DNA from: DASPHG01 sp963849605
Lineage (GTDB): Bacteria > Actinomycetota > Thermoleophilia > Solirubrobacterales > Thermoleophilaceae
Assembly: GCA_963849605.1 (NCBI GenBank)
Contig: CAWKHX010000002.1
Location: forward strand, 248,001-312,000
Direction of reading: 5' to 3'
DNA length: 64,000 nucleotides
Within the stretch, counting starts at the first letter, position 1; each line of letters begins with the position of its first letter. Positions 36,611 through 43,895 of this stretch are shown here, piece by piece. The position numbers were made by a program, and so were the translations under genes. The notes below the pieces were generated by a model. The model was not told where the DNA came from. It saw only the letters and a program-made list of their open reading frames with translations, and searched no databases.

Positions 36611-37191
36611 AGCGAATCGAGCAGTTCGGAAAGCTTCCCTTCCAACTCTGGCAGGGTGCCGTCGTTGCGAACCGTGAAGTCCGCACGTTGCGACTTTTCG
36701 TGCTGCGAAAGCTGGGCAGAAGTTCGCCCCTCGAGCCCCTCATGCCCGCGGCCACCGGCGCGCTCCGCCCGCAGCTCCTCGTCCGCGATCACCGCGACCG
36801 TCTTGTCGAACACCGCCTCCATGCCCGACTCGAACAGGAGCGGCACCTCGACGATGGCGGCACGCGGCGGCGGGTCGCGCCCGTCGAGCTCGGCGCGCCA
36901 TTCGGCGACTCGCGCACCGACGCGGGGCCACAGCACTCCCTGAAGCCACTCGCGCTCCTCGGGTCGCTCGAACACGATCCGCGCGACAGCCGCGCGATCC
37001 ACCGTTCGCCCAGGTGCGACATCGTCGCCCCAGCGCTCGAGGAGCAGGTCGCGAACCTCGGAGCTGGTCAGGAGGTCGTGGACGACGGCGTCCGTCGACA
37101 GCGTCGCGGCGCCCAGGCGCTCGAAAGCGGCCAGCGCCTCGGACTTGCCCGCGCCGATCCCCCCCGTGAGGCCGAGGACCGGGATGCTCAG
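36607..37191 (-). CDS. coaE: Dephospho-CoA kinase
   Basis: The 194-residue kinase phosphorylates dephospho-CoA, the last step of coenzyme A synthesis. It has the P-loop GLTGGIGAGKSEALAAF (residues 7-17), LSTDAVVHDLL, the conserved RIVFERPEEREWLQGVLWPR and VEVPLLFESGMEAVFDKTVAV. In frame there is no ATG, GTG or TTG before the P-loop. The only plausible start is CTG at 37191, which overlaps the rpsA stop as CTGA, exactly where neighbours use ATGA. A GTG at 37002 would remove the ATP site. The C-terminal third is shorter and more charged than usual. rpsA-coaE is a classical actinobacterial pair. Confidence 0.9.
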   Translation of the reverse strand: MSIPVLGLTGGIGAGKSEALAAFERLGAATLSTDAVVHDLLTSSEVRDLLLERWGDDVAPGRTVDRAAVARIVFERPEEREWLQGVLWPRVGARVAEWRAELDGRDPPPRAAIVEVPLLFESGMEAVFDKTVAVIADEELRAERAGGRGHEGLEGRTSAQLSQHEKSQRADFTVRNDGTLPELEGKLSELLDSL

Positions 37192-38567
37192 GCCTGCTGG
37201 TCCTCCTGCTCGGGCGCCGGCTCGTCGGCCGGAGCCGCATCTTCGGCCGGCGCGGCCTCCTCGGCCGGCGGTGCTTCCTCGGCCGGCGGTGCTTCCTCGG
37301 CCGGCGGCGTCTCCTCGGCCGGCGGCGTCTCCTCGGCCGGCGGGGCGTCTGCGTTCGCGAACACGTCCTCCGAGAGCGCGAGGTCGCGCACCTCGCCGAG
37401 CTCCTCGTCCGAGGCGTCGTCGGGCGGCGGCGCGCCCTCGCGCAGCGGCAGCACCTGATCCTCGACACGCTTGAGGCTGAGCGACAGCCGCCGGCGCTCG
37501 GAGTCGATCTCGAGGATCTTCACCTTCACCTTGTCGCCCTGGTTGACGACCTCGCGCGGGTTCTCGACGTGATGATGTGCGAGCTCCGAGATGTGGACGA
37601 GCCCCTCGACACCGTCGAGGATCTCGACGAACGCGCCGAAGGTGACCACCTTCGTGACCGTCCCATCGAGCTCGTCACCGAGGTTGTACGTGTCGACGAC
37701 GCGCTGCCACGGGTCCTCCTGCGTCTGCTTGAGGCCGAGCGAGATCCGCTGACGGTCGCGGTCGATGTCGAGCACCTTCACCGGCACGACGTCGCCGATA
37801 GAGAGGATCTCCGACGGGTGATTGACGTGGCTCCACGAGAGCTCCGAGATGTGGATCAGGCCGTCGATCCCGTCGAGGTCCACGAACGCGCCGAAGTCGA
37901 CGATGTTCGAGATCGCGCCCTCCACGACCTGCCCCGGCTGGAGCCGGTCGAGGATCTGCTGCCGCTGCTCCTTGCGCTCCTCCTCGAGCACGGCGCGGCG
38001 TGAGAGCACGACGTTGTTGCGAGAGCGGTTGAGCTCGATCACGCGGCATTCGATCGTCTGGCCCATGAACTCGTCGAGGTTCTGGACCCGGCGGATGTCG
38101 ACCAGCGACGCGGGCAGGAAGCCACGCACGCCGAGGTCGATGATCAGCCCGCCCTTGACCACCTCGATCACGGTGCCGTTGACCGGCTCGCCCGACTCGG
38201 CCGCTGCCTCGATCCGGCGCCATGCCTTCTCGAAGCGGGCGCGCTTCTTCGACAGGATCAGGCGCCCGTCCTGGTCCTCCTTGGTGAGGACCAGCGCGTC
38301 GACCTCCTCGCCGAGAGAGACCTCGTCGGCCGGGTCGATCGACTTGCGGATCGACAGCTCGTTGGCCGGGATGACGCCCTCGGACTTGTAGCCGATGTCA
38401 ACCAGCACCTCGTCCTTGTCGATCCGGACGACCTCGCCCGACACGACGTCGCCCTCCTCGAAGAGGACGAGCGTTGCGTCGTAATTCGGAACCATCTGCC
38501 CGTCGACCTCGATGAAGAGGCCGTTCGCCTGGGCGGAGGCAGGGGTGATCGTGTCGGCTTCAGCCAC
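37188..38567 (-). CDS. rpsA: 30S ribosomal protein S1
   Basis: The 459-residue protein contains four S1 RNA-binding domains (GDVVSGEVVRIDKDEVLVDI, VNGTVIEVVKGGLIIDLGV, VEGAISNIVDFGAFVDLDG, LDGTVTKVVTFGAFVEI), the usual number in high-GC Gram-positives. The C-terminal ~60 residues are tandem Pro-Ala-Glu-Glu repeats. It helps bind mRNA to the ribosome. GTG at 38567 is chosen: TACCCT lies nine bases upstream and there is no ribosome site. The ATG at 38606 would overlap the start codon of the divergent gene. Confidence 0.95.
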   Translation of the reverse strand: MAEADTITPASAQANGLFIEVDGQMVPNYDATLVLFEEGDVVSGEVVRIDKDEVLVDIGYKSEGVIPANELSIRKSIDPADEVSLGEEVDALVLTKEDQDGRLILSKKRARFEKAWRRIEAAAESGEPVNGTVIEVVKGGLIIDLGVRGFLPASLVDIRRVQNLDEFMGQTIECRVIELNRSRNNVVLSRRAVLEEERKEQRQQILDRLQPGQVVEGAISNIVDFGAFVDLDGIDGLIHISELSWSHVNHPSEILSIGDVVPVKVLDIDRDRQRISLGLKQTQEDPWQRVVDTYNLGDELDGTVTKVVTFGAFVEILDGVEGLVHISELAHHHVENPREVVNQGDKVKVKILEIDSERRRLSLSLKRVEDQVLPLREGAPPPDDASDEELGEVRDLALSEDVFANADAPPAEETPPAEETPPAEEAPPAEEAPPAEEAAPAEDAAPADEPAPEQEDQQA

Positions 38568-38582
38568 GAACGGGACAGGGTA
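38568..38582 (-). promoter_or_regulatory. Leaderless-type promoter of rpsA
   Basis: TACCCT on the minus strand (38582-38577) is nine bases from GTG 38567. It forms an inverted repeat with the plus-strand TACCCT of the divergent gene, eight bases apart. Confidence 0.5.
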
Positions 38583-38590
38583 GCGGCATG

Positions 38591-38604
38591 TACCCTCGGT
38601 CGCC
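38591..38604 (+). promoter_or_regulatory. Leaderless-type promoter of the GGR-like gene
   Basis: TACCCT at 38591-38596, eight bases, then ATG 38605. No ribosome site is visible. Confidence 0.5.
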
Positions 38605-39843
38605 ATGCCAAAGCGGCGGACAAAGCGGGGCAGCGACCGGACTCCGCTGGCCGGCGAGTACGACGTCCTGATCTGCGGCGCGAGCTTCGCCGGCCTCGCC
38701 GTGGCGCGCGAGTTGCGCGGCGCGCGCGTCCTGATCGTGGACCGGTATGAGGTCGGCGAGCGGCAGACGTCCGCCTGCGCGGCCCCGACCGAGTGGATAC
38801 ACGCGCTCGGGCTGGAGGAGTCCGTCAAGCAGACGTTCGACCGGCTGGTCGTCCACACACCGCACGGGACGTCGGCCTGGCCGCTGCCCTTCACGTTCTC
38901 GACCTTCGACTACCCGCGCCTGTGCGAGCTGCTCGACGCCCAGAACGACGCGGAGTTCGAGACCGCGAAGGTGAACGGCAGGACCGGCTTCACCGTCCAT
39001 ACCGACCGCGGCGACCTGTCGGCGCCTTTGATCGTCGACGCGCTCGGCTGGCGCCGCGTCCTCGCGGGCGACGGCTACCAGCCGCCCGAGGCCCCGCTCT
39101 CGCGCGGGCTCGAGGTCCATCCGCACGGCTCGGGCGGCGACCTCGAGCTCTGGATCGACCGCTCGTACGTGCCCGCCGGCTACGGATGGAGCTTCCCCGC
39201 CGGCGACGAGCTGCGGATCGGGGTCGGGTCGTTCGACCCGCGGTACCACGTCAAGGAGCCGACCGTCCGGCTCGCGACCGAACTCGGCGAGGATGCCGTC
39301 CGGTACCAGGGCAACTGGATTCCGCACAAGATCCGCCCGGCGGTCGACGACGGGATCTTCTTCGCCGGTGACTCGGCCGGCCACTGCCTCCCGGTGACGG
39401 CGGAGGGAATCCGGACGGCCTGGCACTTCGGGATCGCGTGCGGGCGCGAGCTGCAGGCGGTGGTCGAAGGCCGCGCGACGCGCGAGCAGGCGCTCGCCCG
39501 CTACGGCGCCTTCAGCGACAGCCACCGGTGGAAATTCGACTGGATGCTCCGCGCTCAGCGGACGGTGCCGCGGATCCCGCCGCGGCTGCTTCACGGCGTC
39601 GTCGCCGCGATGGGTCGCCCGGCGCTGTCGCGCTGGGCGTTCGGGCACTACCTCCGCATCGCCCCGGCGCCGTCAGATCGGCTGCTCGCGGGCCCCGATC
39701 GCGTACCCGACCACGTTCACGCCGAAGTGAATGACAGCAACGGCCACGAACCCCAGCACGAGCGTGTCGAGCGGCATGGTCCACACGGGCAGCAGCGCGA
39801 TCGCGATGGCGGGGACGAAGTCCGCCTGGTCGTACACGATTAG
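38605..39843 (+). CDS. Geranylgeranyl-reductase-like FAD oxidoreductase
   Basis: The protein has an FAD-binding Rossmann motif near residue 22 (VLICGASFAGLAVARELRG), the GGR-family signature YVPAGYGWSFPAGDELRIGVG near residue 190, and a second FAD site, FFAGDSAGHCLPVTAEGIRT, near 255. Family members reduce double bonds of isoprenoid chains, e.g. in menaquinone tails, chlorophyll or archaeal lipids. The first ~355 residues look real. After HYLRIAPAPS the frame runs 170 bases into the convergent CarS-like gene with His/Arg-rich sequence that resembles an artefact, so the true stop may have been lost by an indel near 39670. The natural product is probably about 360 residues. Confidence 0.82.
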   Translation: MPKRRTKRGSDRTPLAGEYDVLICGASFAGLAVARELRGARVLIVDRYEVGERQTSACAAPTEWIHALGLEESVKQTFDRLVVHTPHGTSAWPLPFTFSTFDYPRLCELLDAQNDAEFETAKVNGRTGFTVHTDRGDLSAPLIVDALGWRRVLAGDGYQPPEAPLSRGLEVHPHGSGGDLELWIDRSYVPAGYGWSFPAGDELRIGVGSFDPRYHVKEPTVRLATELGEDAVRYQGNWIPHKIRPAVDDGIFFAGDSAGHCLPVTAEGIRTAWHFGIACGRELQAVVEGRATREQALARYGAFSDSHRWKFDWMLRAQRTVPRIPPRLLHGVVAAMGRPALSRWAFGHYLRIAPAPSDRLLAGPDRVPDHVHAEVNDSNGHEPQHERVERHGPHGQQRDRDGGDEVRLVVHD

Positions 39844-40163
39844 CGCGATCCCACCGGGCGTCAGCCGGCGCTCCCCCGGCCCGATCCCGAGCCGGCGCTT
39901 GAGGAAGCTGTTGGGCAGCTCGCCGAGCACGGTGCCGGCTCCGATAAGCGCGCCCACGACGAGCCACGACTCGTCCTGGATGTCGTCGGGCATCAGCCCC
40001 CACACGACTCCGGTAGCGAGCAGCACGCCCGTGAACATGACGAGCGCGCCGCGCCACGTCTTGTTCGCCCGAACCAGCCGCGCCCGCCGTCGATCGGCCG
40101 CTTGAGCGGCTTCAGCAGGTCGTAGCGAAGCACCGGCGCGTGCAGGACGACAGCGCCGAGCAC
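39673..40163 (-). CDS. CarS-like (CDP-archaeol synthase family) membrane protein, frameshifted
   Basis: From GTG 40163 the first frame reads VLGAVVLHAPVLRYDLLKPL and KRPIDGGRGWFG. A base seems missing at CCC 40068-40070. The next frame continues ANKTWRGALVMFTGVLLATG, GAGTVLGELPNSFLKRRLGI and VIYDQADF to the end at 39673. The KTWRG, GELPNSFLKRR and DQxD motifs are those of the CarS/DUF46 family, CDP-alcohol phosphatidyl-type membrane enzymes that activate isoprenoid ether lipids with CTP in archaea; bacterial members are known but little studied. About five helices. TACCGT lies 10 bases before the start. It faces a GGR-like gene. Confidence 0.72.
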
Positions 40164-40207
40164 GGGAAAGAAGACGGTAGATCGGTCAAGAGGCAGGCGA
40201 AGACTGC

Positions 40208-40232
40208 CGGTTACGGCGGCGGGATGCCGCCT
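40208..40232 (-). repeat. 25-base hairpin repeat, copy A
   Basis: Read on the minus strand it is AGGCGGCATCCCGCCG followed by CCGTAACCG. It contains a 6-base-pair GGCGGC/GCCGCC stem with loop ATCCC. An identical 25-base copy lies at 59658-59682 on the plus strand. It overlaps the stop codon of the small gene at 40231 and may act as a terminator. Confidence 0.6.
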
Positions 40233-40584
40233 ATGCCATCAAGACGCGGACAGGGATGTCCGCGGAGCTAGAACCTCTTCGCTCTCGGTCGCCGCGCTGC
40301 GCCTGTTCCGCGTGGTTGCGGAGCCGGTAGCCGAAGCCGATCATCCAGACGAGCCCCAGCCCGACCGCTATCAGCGAGGCGGTCAGCGCCTCACCGAAGT
40401 CGATCGCCCCGAACGCGGCGAAGAACAGGTACACGACCGCCAGGCCGCCGCAGAGGGCGAACACGAGCGCCGCCATGTCGCGGAGCAGCTTCGCGCGGTC
40501 GGCGGCGCGGCGCGGCGCCTGACGGCGCCCGCCGATGCTCATCGTGGAGCGGCGGTCATCCGTGCGTCGTTCCGGTTCCGGCAT
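40231..40584 (-). CDS. Small membrane protein with two helices
   Basis: The 117-residue protein has a basic N-terminus (RRTDDRRSTMSIGGRRQAPR), two helices (AALVFALCGGLAVVYLFFAA and ALTASLIAVGLGLVWMIGFG) and a charged tail. The core FFAAFGAIDFGEALTASLIA is clearly similar to FFAALGAFDPTEAVGLTIAL of the next gene, so they are paralogues. No known family is recognised. The start could be the internal ATG (MSIGG) 14 residues in. Confidence 0.65.
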   Translation of the reverse strand: MPEPERRTDDRRSTMSIGGRRQAPRRAADRAKLLRDMAALVFALCGGLAVVYLFFAAFGAIDFGEALTASLIAVGLGLVWMIGFGYRLRNHAEQAQRGDRERRGSSSADIPVRVLMA

Positions 40585-40596
40585 GGTCGCGGGACC

Positions 40597-40791
40597 CTAT
40601 CGCGCGTGATGTTCGTCGTGCCACATACCGCCCCACTCATGCGCGAGCCAGAGCGCGGCGAGCACGAGCAGTGCGATGGTCAGCCCGACGGCCTCGGTGG
40701 GGTCGAAGGCGCCGAGCGCGGCGAAGAAGATCCCGAGCAGGACGAGCGACCCGCACGCGACCCAGAAGGCGTGTCGTACATGAGCGGCCAT
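40597..40791 (-). CDS. 64-residue membrane protein, paralogue of its neighbour
   Basis: Two hydrophobic helices (AFWVACGSLVLLGIFFAALG and AVGLTIALLVLAALWLAHEW) are joined by a short acidic loop (AFDPTE). The C-terminus is His-rich (MWHDEHHAR). ATG at 40791. It lies 12 bases upstream of the 40231 gene on the same strand. Function unknown. Confidence 0.65.
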   Translation of the reverse strand: MAAHVRHAFWVACGSLVLLGIFFAALGAFDPTEAVGLTIALLVLAALWLAHEWGGMWHDEHHAR

Positions 40792-40808
40792 GTGACGAAT
40801 TTACGCCT

Positions 40809-41252
40809 CTATTCGCGCACGATCAAGACCGTGCCGACAGCCAGCAAGAGCACGCCCAGCACGCGATCCCATGTGATCGCGCGCTCGTTGACGCCGAGGA
40901 TGCCCAGCTGGTCGATCACGAGCGACAGCGTGAGCTGGCCGGCGATCGTCGCGGACGTCACGCCGCCCGCTCCAAGCTCGCGCACCGCGACCAGCGCCGT
41001 CGTGACGTAGACCGCTCCGAGCAACCCGCCCATCAGGTAGTACCAGGGCAGGTGGCGCGCCTCGCCCACGTCCCCGAAGCCGCCGCCGACGAGCAGCGTG
41101 ATCAGGACGAGCGCGATCGTCCCGACGACGAACGAGACGCTCGCCGCGGCGAAGGTCCCGACGGACCGGCCCAGCATCGAGTTGATCGGCGCCTGCATCG
41201 CGATCAGGCCGCCGGCGAAGACGGTGAGCATGACCGCCGTCTCCTTACTCAC
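40809..41252 (-). CDS. DMT-superfamily YdcZ/DUF606 transporter
   Basis: The 147-residue protein has five predicted helices in the half-size DMT pattern (LTVFAGGLIAMQAPINSMLG, WYYLMGGLLGAVYVTTALVA, LSLVIDQLGILG). DUF606/YdcZ members have half-size helix sets and probably dimerise; substrates are mostly unknown. GTG at 41252 shares one base with the polA stop (TAGTG), so it is translated from the polA transcript. Confidence 0.85.
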   Translation of the reverse strand: MSKETAVMLTVFAGGLIAMQAPINSMLGRSVGTFAAASVSFVVGTIALVLITLLVGGGFGDVGEARHLPWYYLMGGLLGAVYVTTALVAVRELGAGGVTSATIAGQLTLSLVIDQLGILGVNERAITWDRVLGVLLLAVGTVLIVRE

Positions 41253-43870
41253 TACTTCGCGTCCGTCCAGTTGAGACCCACCCCCACATCGACCTCGAGC
41301 GGCGGCTCCAGCTCGTACGCCTGCTCCATCTCGCGCAGCACGATCTCCTTCGCAGCCTCCACCTCATCGTCCGGAGCCTCGAACAGCAGCTCGTCGTGGA
41401 CCGTGAGCACGAGCTTCGTCCGCATGTCGGACAGCGCGGCGTGCGTGCGGAGCATCGCGACCTTGAGGATGTCGGCCGCCGTCCCCTGGATCACGGTGTT
41501 GACGGCGAGCCGCTCGCCGAGCGAGCGTGTGGTCCACTGCCGCGCGCGGAGCTCGGGAATGCGGCGTATGCGACCGAACAGGGTCGACACGTGTCCCTCC
41601 TCGCGGGCCTGCTCGATCGTCGACTCGATGAACTCCTTGACCTTCGGGAAGCCGTTGAGGTAGCGGTCGATGAAGTCCTGCGCCTCCTCCTGCGGGATCT
41701 GCAGCCGGTCGGCCAGGCCGTAGGCGGAGAGCCCGTACACGATTCCGTAGTTGACCATCTTCGCCTTCGAGCGCGTGCCCGCGTCGACGTCCTCCGGCGC
41801 CGTGCCGAGGATCGTGCCCGCGGTCGCGGTGTGCACGTCCTCGCCGCGCCGGAAGATCTCCTTCAGGGCCTCCTCCCCGGCGATGTGAGCGAGCACGCGC
41901 AGCTCGACCTGCGAGTAGTCGGCCGCGATCAGCTTGTGCCCATCCTCGGCGACGAAGCACGACCTGATCTCGCGCCCGAGCTCGGTCCGGATCGGCACGT
42001 TCTGGAGGTTCGGGTTCGTGCTCGACAGGCGGCCGGTCGTCGTGGCCGTCTGGTTGAAGGTCGTGTGGAGGCGGCCCGTGCCAGCCTCGATCAGCTCCGG
42101 CAGGGCGTCGAGGTAGGTCGACTTCAGCTTGGAGAGCTCGCGCCAGTCCTCGATCTTCTCGACGATCGGGTGCTCGCCGCGGATCGCCTGGAGCACACGC
42201 GCGTCGGTGGAGAACCCGGTCTTCCCGCGCCGCTTCTTCGACAGGCCGAGCTTGTTGAAGAGGATCTCGGACAGCTGCTGGGGCGAGCCGATCGTGAACT
42301 CCTCCCCGGCCAGCTCCCAGATCTCGCGCTCGAGCGCGGTGATCCGCGCCCCAACGCGGCCGGATATCTCGGCGACGCGTTTGACGTCCAACGTCACGCC
42401 CGTCCGCTCCATCTCGATGAGGACGTCGACCAGCGGCAGCTCGACCTCGCGCAGCAGCCGCGTCAGCCCGAGCTCCTCGAGGCGCTCGCGCTGCCGCTCG
42501 GCCAGCACGCGTGTGCCCACGACGTCCTGGGCGAGGCCGTTCGCGCCCTTCACGGAGACGCCTATGCCCTCGTTCTCGAGCAGCTCCTCGAGCGGATACG
42601 CGCGGCCCGCCGGATCGAGCAGATAGGCGGCGACAAGCGTGTCGTGCTCGAGCGGAGGCGTACGGCAGGGCTCCTCAGGCGACGCCATCGACTTCCAGTC
42701 GTGAGCCACCAACGGCCGCTCGCCCCAGCCCATCGTCACCGCAGCGAGCGTCTCGGCCTCGCCGACCATCGCGTCGCCGCCCGCGTACGCGGCGAATCGC
42801 AGCGGCTCCGCGGCCGGCTCGGCAGGAAGGAGCTCGCCCTGAGCCGGCTCCTCCGCCTGCGGCCGCTCGGTGGCGAGAGCGGCGAGCTCGCCGTCGAGCT
42901 GGGACAGGCCCGCCGGGGCGACCTTGACGGCGCGCACCTCCATGGTCGTCGCGGACGGCGCGGGCGCTCCCGCCTCGTCCTCGCCGAGCGCCTCCTCGAG
43001 CCGCCGGAGCGGGTCGCGGAGCTCGAACACGCGGAACGTCTCGCGGATCGCCGAACGGTCGGGCTCGGCGGCGTAGCACTCCGCGACGTCGATCTCGACC
43101 GGCACGTCGGTCTGGATGGTCGCGAGCTCCTTGGAGAGGCGGGCGTCGTCGGCGTGGTTGGTCAGGTTCTCCTTCCGCTTCGCCCCGGAGATCTCGTCGA
43201 TCGAGGCGAGGACCGTCTCGAGGTCCCCGAAGCGCTGGAGAAGGTCGGAAGCCGTCTTGTCGCCGATGCCCGGGACGCCCGGGATGTTGTCCGAGGTGTC
43301 CCCCTTCAGGCCGTAGAAGTCGGGGATCTTCTCGGGCGGGATCCCGTAGCGGTCGATCACGCCCTGCCGGTCGTAGAGCTTGGTCTCGGTGATGCCGCGG
43401 CTTGTCGCCATCACCCGCACGCCCTCGCCCACGATCTGGAACATGTCGCGGTCGCCGGTGACGACCATCACGTCGATGTCCTTCTCGCGGGCCTGGCGCG
43501 CGAGCGTCGCGATCACGTCGTCGGCCTCGAAGCCGTCGACCTTGACGTTCCGGTACCCGAACGCCTCGACGAGCGGGTGCAGATGCGGCCACTGCTCCCG
43601 CAGCAGGTCGGGGCGCTTTCTGCGCCCGGCCTTGTACTCCGTCGAGACCTCCTCGCGGCCCGACATGCCCGCGTCCCAGGCGACGAGCGTGGGCTGCGAC
43701 CCGTACTCGGTCAAGATCTTCACGAGCATCGACGCGAAGCCGAAGATGGCATTCGTCGGCTGTCCGGTCGAGGTCGCGATCGTCTCGGGCAGCGCGAAGA
43801 AGGCGCGGTAGGCCAGGCTGTTGCCGTCGATCAGGAAGAGCTCACGGTTCGCGCCGTTCTCGTTAGCCAC
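41252..43870 (-). CDS. polA: DNA polymerase I
   Basis: The 872-residue enzyme has an N-terminal 5'-3' exonuclease (ELFLIDGNSLAYRAFFALP, VVTGDRDMFQIV, GLKGDTSDNIPGVPGIGDKT) and a C-terminal family-A polymerase with motif A DYSQVELRVLAHIAGE, motif B RSKAKMVNYGIVYGLSAYGL and motif C VHDELLFE. The middle domain lacks the DxE and other acidic residues of a 3'-5' exonuclease (RFAAYAGGDAMVG in place of the first motif), so proofreading is probably absent, as in other actinobacterial PolI. GTG at 43870 is seven bases from TAAGAT without a ribosome site. Confidence 0.98.
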   Translation of the reverse strand: MANENGANRELFLIDGNSLAYRAFFALPETIATSTGQPTNAIFGFASMLVKILTEYGSQPTLVAWDAGMSGREEVSTEYKAGRRKRPDLLREQWPHLHPLVEAFGYRNVKVDGFEADDVIATLARQAREKDIDVMVVTGDRDMFQIVGEGVRVMATSRGITETKLYDRQGVIDRYGIPPEKIPDFYGLKGDTSDNIPGVPGIGDKTASDLLQRFGDLETVLASIDEISGAKRKENLTNHADDARLSKELATIQTDVPVEIDVAECYAAEPDRSAIRETFRVFELRDPLRRLEEALGEDEAGAPAPSATTMEVRAVKVAPAGLSQLDGELAALATERPQAEEPAQGELLPAEPAAEPLRFAAYAGGDAMVGEAETLAAVTMGWGERPLVAHDWKSMASPEEPCRTPPLEHDTLVAAYLLDPAGRAYPLEELLENEGIGVSVKGANGLAQDVVGTRVLAERQRERLEELGLTRLLREVELPLVDVLIEMERTGVTLDVKRVAEISGRVGARITALEREIWELAGEEFTIGSPQQLSEILFNKLGLSKKRRGKTGFSTDARVLQAIRGEHPIVEKIEDWRELSKLKSTYLDALPELIEAGTGRLHTTFNQTATTTGRLSSTNPNLQNVPIRTELGREIRSCFVAEDGHKLIAADYSQVELRVLAHIAGEEALKEIFRRGEDVHTATAGTILGTAPEDVDAGTRSKAKMVNYGIVYGLSAYGLADRLQIPQEEAQDFIDRYLNGFPKVKEFIESTIEQAREEGHVSTLFGRIRRIPELRARQWTTRSLGERLAVNTVIQGTAADILKVAMLRTHAALSDMRTKLVLTVHDELLFEAPDDEVEAAKEIVLREMEQAYELEPPLEVDVGVGLNWTDAK

Positions 43871-43877
43871 GCGCGTG

Positions 43878-43887
43878 ATCTTATGAT
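43878..43887. promoter_or_regulatory. Bidirectional promoter between polA and the malic enzyme
   Basis: ATCTTATGAT carries TAAGAT on the minus strand (43883-43878, seven bases before the polA GTG) and TATGAT on the plus strand (43882-43887, eight bases before ATG 43896). The two -10 boxes share TA. The intergenic region is only 25 bases, so both transcripts are probably leaderless. Confidence 0.6.
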
Positions 43888-43895
43888 CCGTCTAG

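Noticed and set aside
37002..37022. GTG 37002 or ATG 37022 as coaE start
   Set aside because: GTG 37002 removes the P-loop that is intact in frame upstream, and ATG 37022 is in another frame.
37236..37340. Repetitive DNA in rpsA as a mobile or regulatory repeat
   Set aside because: The repeats are in frame and encode Pro-Ala-Glu-Glu tails of S1; simple coding expansion explains them.
38604..38606. ATG 38606 (minus) as rpsA start
   Set aside because: It would overlap the start codon of the divergent gene; GTG 38567 has a properly spaced -10 box.
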